64,000 nt of DNA from Dehalococcoidia bacterium (GCA_022824925.1 JAJDYW010000004.1:1-64000), one strand, 5' to 3'; shown: positions 26,599 through 35,553, numbered from the stretch's first letter. Made by a program: numbers and translations. The notes: generated by a model from the letters alone, not told the origin.

Positions 26599-27475
26599 GC
26601 GGGCGGCGGGCAGCATCTACGACCTCGGCTACCGCCGCTACGAGGGGCGGCGGCTGGGGCGGCGGGACGCCGTACTCGCGCTCTACATCCACGGCCTGCG
26701 GGCTTCGTTCGGGCTGGGGCGGCGGACACGGAGCAAGATCTTCCCCATCGGGCTGGCGATCGTGGCGGCCGTGCCGGCGTTCGTGCAGATCATGATCGCG
26801 TCCATTGGGGTGGACGACCTCGACATCTTCCGGGCGGAGGACTACTACGGGTACATCCAGGTGATCCTGGTGTTGTTCGTGGCGGTCGTGGCGCCGGAGC
26901 TGCTGGGGCGCGACGCGCGCCACGCGACCCTCCCGCTCTACTTTTCGCGGGGGCTCAGCCGATCGGAGTACGCGTGGGCGCGCTACGGCGCGATGACGAC
27001 GGCGCTCCTGAGCCTGACGCTGCTGCCGCAGGCGATCATGTTCCTGGGGAACGCGCTCGTGGGGGACAGCTTCACAGGCTACTTCAGCGATGAGTGGAAG
27101 CAGATCGGACCGATCATCGGCAGCGGCATCGCGATCTCGGCGCTGCTGGCGGCGATCGCGCTGATCATCGCGGCGCAGACACCACGGCGGGCGTTCGCGA
27201 CGGTGGGCATCATCGCGCCCTTCCTGCTGCTGACGTTCATCTCGAGCGCGTTCGTCTTCAACCTCGAGAACCTCGTCGGGCGGCTGGGCATCTTCCTGAG
27301 CCCGTTCGGGGTGATGAACGGGCTCACGCACTGGATGTTCGGCGCCTCCGGCCGGGCCGGCGACGACCTGATGCGGGCCGACTTCGCCGGGGGCTGGTAC
27401 TTCCTGTTCGCGCTGGCGCTCACGCTGGTCGCGGTCGCCCTGCTGCAGCGGCACTACCGGAGGCGCAGCCTGTGA
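26591..27475 (+). CDS. ABC-2 permease, module 1
   Basis: A 294-residue membrane subunit with about six helices. The start SIYDLGYRRYEGRRLGRR is a recurring opening in permeases of this class, and is followed by VILVLFVAVVAPELLGRD with the F-S-R-G-L-S-R coupling segment. Its GTG overlaps the ATPase gene, and its TGA overlaps the next GTG. It should form the channel for module 1, probably as a dimer. Confidence 0.85.
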   Translation: MSERAAGSIYDLGYRRYEGRRLGRRDAVLALYIHGLRASFGLGRRTRSKIFPIGLAIVAAVPAFVQIMIASIGVDDLDIFRAEDYYGYIQVILVLFVAVVAPELLGRDARHATLPLYFSRGLSRSEYAWARYGAMTTALLSLTLLPQAIMFLGNALVGDSFTGYFSDEWKQIGPIIGSGIAISALLAAIALIIAAQTPRRAFATVGIIAPFLLLTFISSAFVFNLENLVGRLGIFLSPFGVMNGLTHWMFGASGRAGDDLMRADFAGGWYFLFALALTLVAVALLQRHYRRRSL

Positions 27476-28410
27476 GCGCCGAGGTGACGGCCACGCCGGA
27501 CGCCGCGGTCGAGGTCATCGATGTCTCGCGCTGGTACGGGAACGTGGTGGCGGTGAACGGCATCTCGTTCGCGCTAGGCTCGGGGATCACGGGGCTGCTG
27601 GGACCGAACGGGGCCGGCAAGACGACGCTCCTGAACATGATGGCGGGCTTCCTGAAGCCCTCGGCGGGGGATGTACGGGTGCTGGGCGAGCCCGCCTTCG
27701 GGACGCCGGAGATGTTCCGGCGGGTGGCGCTCGTGCCGGAGCGCGAGGCGGTCTACGAGTTCCTGACCGGGTACCAGTTCGTCCTGCTGAGCGCGCAGAT
27801 GCACGAGCTGCCCGATGCGGAAGAGGCGGCCCTGGAGGCCGTCCGCCTGGTGGAGATGACGGACGCGGCGGATCGCGCCACGGGCGGCTACTCGAAGGGG
27901 ATGAAGCAGCGCATCAAGGTGGCAGCGGCGCTCGTACACGACCCGGATGTGCTGCTGCTGGACGAGCCCTTCAACGGCATGGATCCACGGCAGCGGCTGC
28001 AGATGATGGACCTGCTGCGGCGCATGGCGACCGAGGGACGGACGATCCTGTTCTCCTCCCACATCCTGGAGGAGGTGGAGCGGCTTTCGGACAACGTGCT
28101 CGTGGTGGTGGCGGGGCGGCTGGCGGCGGCAGGCGACTTCCGCGCCATCCGCAAGCTGATGACGGACCGGCCGCACACCTTCACGATCCGATCGAGCGAC
28201 AACCGCGCGCTGGCGAAGACGCTCATGGCCGAGGAGAGCGTGTTCGGCACGGAGCTGGCGGACGGGACGCTGGTCGTGCGCACGAACGAGCTGGGGGCGT
28301 TCGTCCTGGCGGCGCCGCGGGCGGCGCAGTCGGCGGGCGCCTCGCTCTTCGAGGTGCGCCCCGAGGACGAATCCCTCGAGAGCGTCTTTGACTACCTGGT
28401 GACGCGATGA
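27472..28410 (+). CDS. ABC-2 exporter ATPase, module 2
   Basis: A 312-residue ATPase. P-loop GLLGPNGAGKTTLLN, signature YSKGMKQRIKVAAAL, Walker B VLLLDEPFNGMDP and H-loop SSHILEEVERL are intact. It is a clear paralogue of the ATPase at 25675, so the operon looks like a duplicated ATPase-permease pair. The frame is open further upstream inside the permease gene; GTG 27472 overlapping that gene's TGA gives the normal family N-terminus. Confidence 0.92.
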   Translation: MSAEVTATPDAAVEVIDVSRWYGNVVAVNGISFALGSGITGLLGPNGAGKTTLLNMMAGFLKPSAGDVRVLGEPAFGTPEMFRRVALVPEREAVYEFLTGYQFVLLSAQMHELPDAEEAALEAVRLVEMTDAADRATGGYSKGMKQRIKVAAALVHDPDVLLLDEPFNGMDPRQRLQMMDLLRRMATEGRTILFSSHILEEVERLSDNVLVVVAGRLAAAGDFRAIRKLMTDRPHTFTIRSSDNRALAKTLMAEESVFGTELADGTLVVRTNELGAFVLAAPRAAQSAGASLFEVRPEDESLESVFDYLVTR

Positions 28411-29144
28411 CCTGGCTCGTGCTGACGCTGACGCTGCGGCAGCTGCTGGGGCAGCGGCGGGTGCTGTTCCTGGCGGCCGTGGCGGCGCTGCCGCTGGTGG
28501 CGGCGATCATCTACCGCGCGTCGTCGGGGGAGACGGAAGCGGCGGAGTTCGCGGCCGGAGTGGTCCTGTACGGACTGATCGTGACCGTCCTCCTGCCGCT
28601 CACGGCCGTGCTGCTCTCGACGGCGGCGCTGGGGAGCGAGATCGAGGACGGCACGATCGTCTACCTGCTCTCGAAGCCGGCCGAGCGCTGGCGCATCCTC
28701 GCCGGGAAGCTGCTGGCGGCGTGGGGGGCGACCACCGGGATCGTGGTGGCCAGCGCCCTCGTGGGGGGCGTGGTGGCGCTGGCGGGAGAGGACGAATGGG
28801 CGGTCCTCGGGGGCTTCGTGGTGGCGCTGGCGGTGGGTTCGCTGGCCTACTCGTCGCTGTTCCTGATGCTCAGCCTGTTCACCTCGCGGGCGCTGCTGGC
28901 GGGCATCTCGTACGCCTTCATCTGGGAGGGCGTGATCACGAATTTCGCGCCGGGCGTGCAGCGCTTCAGCATCCGCGAGTACACGGCCTCGATCGCGGAG
29001 GCGGTCGCGAACCCGGCCCCGTGGGTCTTCGAGGCCGACCTGGGCACGACGTACTCGGTGATCCTGGTGGCCATTGTCACGGTGTTAGCAGCGGCGCTGG
29101 CGGTGCGACGGCTCTCGCGATTCGAGCTGAGCGGAGAAGCCTAG
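28407..29144 (+). CDS. ABC-2 permease, module 2
   Basis: A 245-residue permease with six predicted helices. It starts MTWLVLTLTLRQLLGQRRVLFLA and has the G-T-I-V-Y-L-L-S-K-P coupling segment typical of ABC-2 proteins. The ATG overlaps the upstream stop (ATGA). It ends four bases before the convergent PAC2 gene, leaving no space for a terminator. Confidence 0.85.
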   Translation: MTWLVLTLTLRQLLGQRRVLFLAAVAALPLVAAIIYRASSGETEAAEFAAGVVLYGLIVTVLLPLTAVLLSTAALGSEIEDGTIVYLLSKPAERWRILAGKLLAAWGATTGIVVASALVGGVVALAGEDEWAVLGGFVVALAVGSLAYSSLFLMLSLFTSRALLAGISYAFIWEGVITNFAPGVQRFSIREYTASIAEAVANPAPWVFEADLGTTYSVILVAIVTVLAAALAVRRLSRFELSGEA

Positions 29145-29148
29145 GGAC

Positions 29149-30015
29149 TCAGGAGCCGTCGCCGCGGAGCAGGTCCTCGACGTCGCGGAGAACATCGTCG
29201 GCGGAGAGATCGGAGTCGGGCTCGATGGTGGGGACGTCGCCCTCCTGGTACTGCTCTTCGAGCGCGCGCACGTACTGGGCAATCTGGTCGTCGCCGCTGG
29301 AGGCCTCCTCGACGCGCTTGAGGAAGTCGCCACACTCGGCCTCGAGCTCGTCGAGGGGCGGGGCGAAGCCGATCATGGGCTGGAGGGCGCGGAGGAGGGC
29401 GAGGGTGGCCGGGGGGTTCTCGTCGACGCTGAGGTAATGGGGCACGGAGGCGGCAAGGCTGACGAGGGGCAGGCCGTGCTTGCGCATGGCGTCGTGAATG
29501 ACGCCGATGATGCCGGTCGGGCCCTGGTAGCGGGAGGGCTCCAGGCCGTAGCGTCGGGCGACGGTCGCGTCGGCGGCAGAGCCGCTGACGGGGATGGGGC
29601 GGGTGTGGGGGGTGGCGGCGGGCCTGGCCACGAGGGTGCAGACGAGCGAGGGTTCGAGCGCGGCGATGGCCTCGGCGAGACGCGTGGCAAAGGGCTCCCA
29701 GCGGAGGTTGGGCTCGGTGCCGTTGATGGCGACGAGGTCGTGGGGGGCGTCGGCGAGGCGGGCGGCCCAGGCCTCGTTGCCGGGCCAGGTGATCTCGCGG
29801 AAGCCGCCGTCGACGAGGCGCACCTCGGGGCGCGTCTCGGTGAAGACGAAGTACTCCTCGGGATCGACGGTGATGAAGCGCTCGGCGTTGCTGGCGTCGA
29901 TAAGGCGGCCGGCGGCATCGGTGGTGACGGTGCCGGTATCGCTCCAACCCGTGAAGGCCATGACGACGACAGGGGACCGCAGCCCCTCGACCGGCGAGAC
30001 CTCGAATCCGTCCAC
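29149..30015 (-). CDS. PAC2 (proteasome assembly chaperone) family protein
   Basis: A 288-residue PAC2-domain protein. It has VVVMAFTGWSDTG, the L-V-A-I-N-G-T-E-P-N-L-R-W loop, and Y-Q-G-P-T-G-I-I-G-V-I-H. In eukaryotes and archaea PAC2 proteins help assemble proteasomes; the bacterial members, common in Actinobacteria and Chloroflexota, have no settled role. No proteasome gene is in the window. The GTG start is exactly six bases after TACGAT and lacks a ribosome site. Confidence 0.82.
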   Translation of the reverse strand: MDGFEVSPVEGLRSPVVVMAFTGWSDTGTVTTDAAGRLIDASNAERFITVDPEEYFVFTETRPEVRLVDGGFREITWPGNEAWAARLADAPHDLVAINGTEPNLRWEPFATRLAEAIAALEPSLVCTLVARPAATPHTRPIPVSGSAADATVARRYGLEPSRYQGPTGIIGVIHDAMRKHGLPLVSLAASVPHYLSVDENPPATLALLRALQPMIGFAPPLDELEAECGDFLKRVEEASSGDDQIAQYVRALEEQYQEGDVPTIEPDSDLSADDVLRDVEDLLRGDGS

Positions 30016-30021
30016 GGACCT

Positions 30022-30027
30022 ATCGTA
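30022..30027 (-). promoter_or_regulatory. -10 element predicting a leaderless PAC2 mRNA
   Basis: On the minus strand TACGAT is followed by AGGTCC and the GTG start at 30015. Confidence 0.45.
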
Positions 30028-30062
30028 GCGGGTGGGGTGGTTAGGGGGCGGGGGAAGTGCAT

Positions 30063-30085
30063 TCCACCGCGTGGAGCGGTAGAGT
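30063..30085 (+). promoter_or_regulatory. Candidate promoter/operator of the AbrB-VapC module
   Basis: TCCAC-CGC-GTGGA (30063-30075) is a perfect inverted repeat just upstream of TAGAGT (30080-30085), a -10-like box 34 bases before the antitoxin ATG. Toxin-antitoxin pairs usually repress themselves at such a site. Confidence 0.35.
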
Positions 30086-30119
30086 AATGCAGGATGGAGA
30101 AAAGTAAGGCGAGCAGAGC

Positions 30120-30353
30120 ATGCTTGAGTCAGGGATAACCTCCAAGGGCCAGACCACGCTGCCCAAAGCTGTAAGAGAAGCGCTGGCGGTGAAACCCGGG
30201 GATCGCGTGCGGTACGTGATCGAGGATGGGGAGGTGCGGATTCTCAAGGCCGGTCCAGTCGACCGTCTCTTCGGGATGCTCCAGCACGAAGGGGCGCCGG
30301 TGACCCTTGAGGAAATGGACCGCGCGATTGCCGAAGGCGCGAGCAGCGAGTGA
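30120..30353 (+). CDS. AbrB/SpoVT-type antitoxin
   Basis: A 77-residue swapped-hairpin DNA-binding protein. ITSKGQTTLPKAVREAL is the classic AbrB start, then K-P-G-D-R-V-R-Y-V-I-E-D-G-E-V-R-I. The C-terminal 30 residues would bind the toxin. The toxin GTG overlaps its stop (GTGA), the standard antitoxin-first order. Less GC-rich than the surrounding genes. Confidence 0.9.
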   Translation: MLESGITSKGQTTLPKAVREALAVKPGDRVRYVIEDGEVRILKAGPVDRLFGMLQHEGAPVTLEEMDRAIAEGASSE

Positions 30354-30751
30354 TAGCACTCGACACGAACGTCCTGGTCCGCATGCTGACCAGGGATCTG
30401 GCTGATCAGGCAGAGGCAGCGCACGCCCTCTTCAAGGGCTTGACCGCTGAGCAGCCCGGCTTCATTTGCCGAGAGGTGGCTCTTGAGGTCGTCTGGGTGC
30501 TGGAACGGTCCTACGGCCTTCCCCGCGAACGGATCACGGAGGCGCTTCTTGAGCTCCTCGCCAGCACGAACCTCGTGTTCGAAGCTGCGGACGATGTCGC
30601 TCACTGTGCCTATCAGTACGCTCAGGGTGGACCGGGTTTCTCGGACAGGATGATTCTCGCGGCAGCCGCACGGGCGGAAGCGCAACCGGTCTTCACATTC
30701 GACCGCCGCCTCTCGCGAGCGGAGGGGGCAGAGCTGGTTTCTGCCCCGTAG
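30350..30751 (+). CDS. vapC: PIN-domain toxin VapC
   Basis: A 133-residue PIN nuclease. The acidic residues are in place: ALDTNVLVR (D), REVALEVVW (E), FSDRMILAAA (D) and FTFDRRL (D). VapC toxins cut tRNA or rRNA when freed from their antitoxin. Translationally coupled to the AbrB-type antitoxin. Confidence 0.92.
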   Translation: MIALDTNVLVRMLTRDLADQAEAAHALFKGLTAEQPGFICREVALEVVWVLERSYGLPRERITEALLELLASTNLVFEAADDVAHCAYQYAQGGPGFSDRMILAAAARAEAQPVFTFDRRLSRAEGAELVSAP

Positions 30752-30756
30752 GAGAT

Positions 30757-30798
30757 CCAGGCGGGCTCGCCGCTCGCACTCCTGTGCAGTCGGCCTGG
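30757..30798. terminator. Weak stem region between convergent vapC and LRR genes
   Basis: CCAGGC (30757-30762) can pair with GCCTGG (30793-30798), with a smaller GCAC-TCCT-GTGC hairpin inside. It lies in the 58-base gap between two convergent genes and could end transcription from either side. No T-run is present. Confidence 0.25.
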
Positions 30799-30809
30799 GC
30801 ACCTACGAG

Positions 30810-32048
30810 CTAGCGGTGTCCACCAGCAGCGTCGCCCGGCGCTTGCCCTGAGTCCAGCTGTCCAGCCTCCTCCCACTGGGAGAGGATTTCGTCGGAAGCC
30901 CGCCAGACAGACTCATCAATCCAGACCAAGACCTCATCCCGCGCCAGGCGGACAGTTTCAGCGGACCATGTGATCCACACCGTGGAGTAGGCAGACTCTT
31001 CTCGCAGAATGAGGAAAAAGCCCCTCGGACCCTCGTCCAGGACGCCGCCAACGCCCACCCGCGCCCCACTGGGGACGTCTAGCAGGATGTCGCCATACCG
31101 GTAGGTGCCCTCGACCGGGAGGGGGTCGCCCCAAGAGCGTTCAACGGGCGGTGGGCAGTCGGCAAGGTCTAGACTGTGGAGGTCGTTGTTGGGAATCCGG
31201 CGCAGCAACGGGACGACGCAGCCCTCCCACCCGTTCCCGGCCAGGTAGAGATCGGTCAGGTTTTCCAGTTGCACGAGCTTGGAGGGGATTGAGCCGCCGA
31301 GGTGGTTGCCGTCAAGCCGCAGTACGGTCAGGCCGGTGAGCTCCCCCAGCAACCCGCTCAACCCCCCACGAAGGTCACCACTCGGCAGCTCGATCTTCGT
31401 GACGCGTGGAGGGAAGCCGCCAATGGTAACGCCGGTCCACTGCTGCATCGGCAGGTCGGCATGCCAGTTGAGTGTCCGCTTGTGCGCGGCAAGCCCGGCA
31501 AGCCGATCCCGAAGTGCCAACAGGTTATCGCGGTCCTGGAGAAGGAGACGCTCCCTCTCGGCGGGCGGTTGTGGAGGAATCGGCACCGCGAGCGTGGTAC
31601 CGCCATAGCGGTAGGCGCCGCTTCTACTGTGGCCATCATCGAGCGCCACGAGCATCAGCCCACAGTCGGGCGGGAAGCTGCAGCCGCTGGCATAGAGGAG
31701 GTCTGGCCTCTCGAGATTCTGGGAGACCGCCAGCAGCGCCTCTGCGGTCGCGAAGCTTCCTTTGCCGTACTGCCAGTAGAACCAGTTGTCGGGATCTAGC
31801 AGGGAGCCCTCAGGACTCTCGAACTCAAGCGGGAAGGTGCCCAGTTCGCCCCAGTCACCGCCTGCAGGCCGGGCGCTCACCCAGACATCCTCGGCGTCGT
31901 CCACGTGCTGCCAGATGCGGAGCTCGACGACGACAACGTCGCTGCCTGGGTCTCCGGCAGCATCCGCTGTGGCAAGGCCAACAGCCATGGACAGGAAGGC
32001 TACGACTGTGATGAGGACACCGGTTCGCAGGCCGGTGAGTCGCGTCAT
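30810..32048 (-). CDS. Secreted leucine-rich-repeat protein
   Basis: A 412-residue protein with an N-terminal signal peptide (RLTGLRTGVLITVVAFLSMA, cut near residue 31). About three to four plant-type LRRs lie in the middle (L-x-x-L-T-G-L-T-V-L-R-L-D-G-N-x-L-G-G-S-I-P). They are flanked by two similar beta segments that contain Y-R-Y-G-x-x-x-L-x-V-P. Four Cys could form disulfides. It probably binds a ligand outside the cell; nothing more can be said. Its base composition is less GC-rich than its neighbours, and it sits beside a toxin-antitoxin pair, which suggests acquired DNA. The neighbouring 66-base gap to xdhC holds nothing I recognise. Confidence 0.78.
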   Translation of the reverse strand: MTRLTGLRTGVLITVVAFLSMAVGLATADAAGDPGSDVVVVELRIWQHVDDAEDVWVSARPAGGDWGELGTFPLEFESPEGSLLDPDNWFYWQYGKGSFATAEALLAVSQNLERPDLLYASGCSFPPDCGLMLVALDDGHSRSGAYRYGGTTLAVPIPPQPPAERERLLLQDRDNLLALRDRLAGLAAHKRTLNWHADLPMQQWTGVTIGGFPPRVTKIELPSGDLRGGLSGLLGELTGLTVLRLDGNHLGGSIPSKLVQLENLTDLYLAGNGWEGCVVPLLRRIPNNDLHSLDLADCPPPVERSWGDPLPVEGTYRYGDILLDVPSGARVGVGGVLDEGPRGFFLILREESAYSTVWITWSAETVRLARDEVLVWIDESVWRASDEILSQWEEAGQLDSGQAPGDAAGGHR

Positions 32049-32114
32049 GGCGGAAGTGACCTACTCGCGTGGTTCGCCCAGCCTAACGCGCTGCCTGGCG
32101 TCTTGCGCCACACG

Positions 32115-32933
32115 CTACCTTCCGCCGGAGAGGGGGGCGCGCTGGGGGCTGCGGCGGTGGTACATGGGGGCGCCGTCGCCGCCGCGGCGGAGCATGACCA
32201 CCTCGGCCATGATGCTGATGGCGATCTCCTCGGGCGTCTCGGCGCCGATCGTGAGGCCGATGGGGGTTCGCACCTTGCCCAGCTCGTCGGGGTCGAAGCC
32301 TTCCTCGCGGAGGTGGTCGAGGACGGCGGCGGTGCGGCGCTTCGAGCCGATCATGCCGATGTAGCCGGCGTCCCGCCCGAGGCAACGGCGGAGGGAGAGC
32401 TCGTCCTGCTTGTGGCCGCGCGTGACCATGACGATGGACGTGTTGGCGTTGATGGGGAAGCGGTCGAGAGCGGCCTCGAAGTCGTCGCAGATGACCTCGT
32501 CGGCCTCGGGCAGGAGCTCGGGGTCGGCGAAGTCCTCGCGGTCGTCGAGGACGGCCACGTGGTAGTCGAGGAAGTCGGCCAGCTTCGCGAGGGCGCGCCC
32601 GATGTGGCCCGCCCCGACGACGAGGAAGACCGGCTTCGACTCGACGACCTCCAGGTAGATGCTGGCGACACCGGGGATGGTGCGCTCGGAGAGGCCGTCG
32701 GCGCCGGCGTAGACGGTCTCGGCGCCGTGGCGGCGGAAGGCATCGGGGGCGCGGTCGGCGACGAGGTCGTCGAGGCCGGGGTCGCCCAGGGTGCCGCTGC
32801 GGGCGCCGCCCGGTTCGACGAGCATCTTCGCGCCCTGCTCGAGCAGCGTGGGGCCGGGTTCGAGGACGGTCGCGAGGAGGACGGGCGTGCCGCCGCCGGC
32901 TGCTTCGAGGAGGCGCTCGGTGTGCTCGCGCAT
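32115..32933 (-). CDS. XdhC/CoxI-family protein
   Basis: A 272-residue protein with the N-terminal XdhC_CoxI segment (PVLLATVLEPGPTL) and a C-terminal Rossmann domain (VFLVVGAGHIGRALAKLADF, then YIGMIGSKRR). XdhC proteins insert the sulfurated molybdenum cofactor into xanthine dehydrogenase or similar hydroxylases. No such enzyme is encoded here, so it serves a target elsewhere. The ATG is exactly six bases after TACACT. Confidence 0.87.
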   Translation of the reverse strand: MREHTERLLEAAGGGTPVLLATVLEPGPTLLEQGAKMLVEPGGARSGTLGDPGLDDLVADRAPDAFRRHGAETVYAGADGLSERTIPGVASIYLEVVESKPVFLVVGAGHIGRALAKLADFLDYHVAVLDDREDFADPELLPEADEVICDDFEAALDRFPINANTSIVMVTRGHKQDELSLRRCLGRDAGYIGMIGSKRRTAAVLDHLREEGFDPDELGKVRTPIGLTIGAETPEEIAISIMAEVVMLRRGGDGAPMYHRRSPQRAPLSGGR

Positions 32934-32939
32934 GAGGCA

Positions 32940-32945
32940 AGTGTA
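32940..32945 (-). promoter_or_regulatory. -10 element predicting a leaderless xdhC mRNA
   Basis: On the minus strand TACACT, six bases (TGCCTC), then ATG at 32933. Confidence 0.5.
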
Positions 32946-33005
32946 ACGGCGCGTGGGTTGTGATCGCGCTACGCTAGCTCCATCGCCACATCGACGGGGG
33001 CGCCC

Positions 33006-34253
33006 ATGAGCGCACTACAGGAACGCGACCCGGAAGTCGCCGCGATCATCGCGAGCGAGCGCACGCGGCAGACGGAGACGCTGGAGATCATCGCGAGCGA
33101 GAACTACGCCTCGGCGGCCGTGCTGGAAGCGACCGGCTCGGTCCTGACGAACAAGTACGCCGAGGGCTACCCGGGGAAGCGCTACTACGCCGGCAACGCG
33201 CACGCGGACGAGGTCGAGGCGCTCGCGATCGAGCGGGCGAAGGCGCTCTTCGGGGCGGAGCACGTGAACGTGCAGCCGACCTCGGGAGCGGAGGCGAACA
33301 TGGCCGCCTACCTCGCCTTCGCCGACCCGGGCGACACGTTCCTGGGGCTGGAGCTGACGCAGGGCGGGCACCTGACACACGGATCGCCGGTGAACTTCAG
33401 CGGACGGCTGTACGACTTCGTTCCCTACGCCGTGGACCGCGAGACGGAAGTCGTGGACATGGCGACGGTGGCGGCGCTCGCGCGGGAGGTGCAGCCGCGC
33501 ATCATCGTGACGGGGGCGACGGCCTACCCGCGGCAGTTCGACTTCCCCGCCTTCGCCGAGATCGCGCGCGAGGTGGGGGCGCTGCTGCTGGTCGACATGT
33601 CGCACTTCGCGGGGCTGGTGGCGGGCGGGGCGCACCCCTCGCCCGTTCCCCACGCGGACGTGGTGACGAGCACGACGCACAAGACGCTGCGCGGTCCACG
33701 GGGGGCAATGGCGCTCACGAAGGAAGAGCACGGGGCAGCGCTCGACAAGGCGGTGTTCCCGGGGACACAGGGCGGGCCGCACATGCACAGCATCGCGGCC
33801 AAGGCGGTGGCCTTCGGCGAGGCGGCCACCCCCGAGTTCCGCCAGTACGCGGCGAAGATCGTGGCGAACGCGCAGACGCTGGCGGAAGCGCTGCAGGCGG
33901 GCGGCCTGCGGCTCGTCTCCGGAGGGACGGACACGCACCTGATCCTGATCGACTGCGGCACGCTGGGCATCAGCGGGATGAAGGCGCAGAACGCCCTGCA
34001 GGGCTCGGGCATCATCGCCAACAAGAACACGATCCCGTACGACGAGCGCTCGCCCTTCGTGACGAGCGGCTTGCGCATCGGCACGCCAGCGCTGACCTCG
34101 CGGGGGATGGGGGCGGAGGAGATGGAGCGGCTGGCGGCGTGGATCGTGCGGGTGCTCAGCGATCCCGATGGCGACGGCGTGCGCGAGGGCGTGCGGCAAG
34201 AGGTGGCCGAGTTCGCGCGGGCGTATCCGGTGCCCGGAATCACCGACGCCTGA
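33006..34253 (+). CDS. glyA: Serine hydroxymethyltransferase
   Basis: A 415-residue PLP enzyme that interconverts serine and glycine while loading one carbon on tetrahydrofolate. It has ETLEIIASENYAS, Y-P-G-K-R-Y-Y-A-G, and the PLP lysine in TSTTHKTLRGPRG. The length is normal. It lies upstream of the rpsF unit but has its own intergenic region on both sides; TACGCT near 32971 could be its -10. Confidence 0.97.
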   Translation: MSALQERDPEVAAIIASERTRQTETLEIIASENYASAAVLEATGSVLTNKYAEGYPGKRYYAGNAHADEVEALAIERAKALFGAEHVNVQPTSGAEANMAAYLAFADPGDTFLGLELTQGGHLTHGSPVNFSGRLYDFVPYAVDRETEVVDMATVAALAREVQPRIIVTGATAYPRQFDFPAFAEIAREVGALLLVDMSHFAGLVAGGAHPSPVPHADVVTSTTHKTLRGPRGAMALTKEEHGAALDKAVFPGTQGGPHMHSIAAKAVAFGEAATPEFRQYAAKIVANAQTLAEALQAGGLRLVSGGTDTHLILIDCGTLGISGMKAQNALQGSGIIANKNTIPYDERSPFVTSGLRIGTPALTSRGMGAEEMERLAAWIVRVLSDPDGDGVREGVRQEVAEFARAYPVPGITDA

Positions 34254-34282
34254 CGCCCGGAGCACCGGCGGCCGTGGTTGCA

Positions 34283-34311
34283 TTGAGCACAAAGTAGGGC
34301 AGTGCTAGGCT
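34283..34311 (+). promoter_or_regulatory. Sigma70-type promoter of the rpsF-ssb-rpsR unit
   Basis: TTGAGC (34283-34288), a 17-base spacer, and TAGGCT (34306-34311). The predicted start lies near 34318, which leaves an mRNA leader of about 60 bases before the rpsF ATG. I looked for a ribosomal-protein binding structure in that leader but could not identify one. Confidence 0.6.
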
Positions 34312-34377
34312 GCGCGGGTAGCCGTGCGCCCCGACCGTGGAGTCGGGGGAAACCCACCGTTCGGCATGCGGAGCGCC

Positions 34378-35028
34378 ATGCGCGAATACGAACTGATGGC
34401 CGTGTACGACCTCGCTGTGATCGAGGAAGGCGGCCAGGACGCCAGCGTCCAACACCTCACGAACCTGGTCGAACGGAACGGCGGAACGGTCACGAAGGTC
34501 GACCACTGGGGTCGGCGGCGGCTGGCCTACCCGATGAACAAGCAGCTCGACGCGGATTTCATCGTCACGCGGATCGAGCTCGACCCGCAGGCAGTGACCC
34601 CGCTGAACGCGGACTTCGAGATCGAGGAGCGCGTGTACCGGCACCTGGTGGTGCGGGCGGACGAGCTTCCGCCGCCGAGGCCGGTGCTGGCCCCGGCGGG
34701 TTCGCGGGGCCCGGGATCACCGACGGGGCCGCGCGCCGAGGGCGCGCCGCCGGCGGCTCCCGGCGCCGCTCCTCCGGCCCCGAGCCCCGAGGCGCCTCCG
34801 GCCGAGGCGGCACCCCCGCCCGAAGCTGAGGCTACCCCTCCGGCAGCGCAGCCGGAGCCGGCGCCCGAAGCTGAGGAAGCTCCGGTTGCCGCGGCGGAGG
34901 ACGCCCCCGCTGCCACGGGTGAAGAAGCCGAGGCCGCTGAGGCGGAGGAGGCTCCCGCCGCGGAAGCGGAGGGCGCCCCGGCCGCCGAAGCAGCGCCCGG
35001 AGACGGAGACGACACCGCGAAGGAGTAG
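34378..35028 (+). CDS. rpsF: 30S ribosomal protein S6 with long acidic tail
   Basis: A 216-residue protein. Residues 1-105 are a normal S6 (REYELMAVYDLAVIEEGG, the G-R-R-R-L-A-Y-P-M-N-K strand, and the E-I-E-E-R-V-Y-R-H end). The remaining 110 residues are low complexity, first Pro and Gly, then Pro, Ala and Glu repeats with strong negative charge. S6 is usually 95-140 residues, so the tail is unusual. S6 binds S18 on the 30S platform, and rpsR, two genes downstream, encodes a basic extension. ATG 34378 was chosen by homology; 34366 is also possible. Confidence 0.95.
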   Translation: MREYELMAVYDLAVIEEGGQDASVQHLTNLVERNGGTVTKVDHWGRRRLAYPMNKQLDADFIVTRIELDPQAVTPLNADFEIEERVYRHLVVRADELPPPRPVLAPAGSRGPGSPTGPRAEGAPPAAPGAAPPAPSPEAPPAEAAPPPEAEATPPAAQPEPAPEAEEAPVAAAEDAPAATGEEAEAAEAEEAPAAEAEGAPAAEAAPGDGDDTAKE

Positions 35029-35033
35029 CGGCC

Positions 35034-35477
35034 ATGGGCAACCTGAACAAGGTCATGATCATCGGGAACACGGGGCGCGACGCCGAGCTCCGTTACACCG
35101 CCGGCGGCACCGCCGTCTCCGACTTCAGCATCGCCGTCAACTCCCGGCGCCGTTCCCAGCAGAGTGGCGAGTGGGAAGAGGAGACGGAGTGGTTCAACGT
35201 GGTGCTGTTCGGCGATCGCGCGGAACGCATCAGCCAGTACATCACCAAGGGCAAACAGCTCTACGTCGAGGGCCGCCTGCGGACCCGCAACTGGGACGAC
35301 GACCAGGGGGTCCGCCACTACCGCACCGAAGTGATCGCGAACAACATCGAGTTCCTCGATCGCCGCGGCGAGGGCGGTGGCGGCGACTGGGGCGGCGGAG
35401 GCGGCGGGGGCGACTTCGGCGGCGGCCGTGGTCGCGGCTCGGCGCCCTCCGACGTGGACGACCTGCCCTTCGAATAA
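35034..35477 (+). CDS. ssb: Single-stranded DNA-binding protein
   Basis: A 147-residue SSB. The OB fold runs from LNKVMIIGNTGRDAELRYT to I-A-N-N-I-E-F-L-D (residues 1-108). A Gly-rich linker follows, and then the acidic tip DVDDLPFE that recruits repair and replication proteins. It lies between rpsF and rpsR as in many bacteria, five bases after the rpsF stop. Confidence 0.97.
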   Translation: MGNLNKVMIIGNTGRDAELRYTAGGTAVSDFSIAVNSRRRSQQSGEWEEETEWFNVVLFGDRAERISQYITKGKQLYVEGRLRTRNWDDDQGVRHYRTEVIANNIEFLDRRGEGGGGDWGGGGGGGDFGGGRGRGSAPSDVDDLPFE

Positions 35478-35553
35478 GCGCGACCCCGGGACCGCCGAGC
35501 GGTCCCCCTACCCGGTGCGCCCGAGCGCACGAAACCCATCGGGAGGAAAGACC

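Noticed and set aside
34254..34377. A ribosomal protein leader (S6:S18-binding) RNA before rpsF
   Set aside because: The leader is the right place, but I could not find the conserved bulge or CCG motif by eye, so it is not listed.
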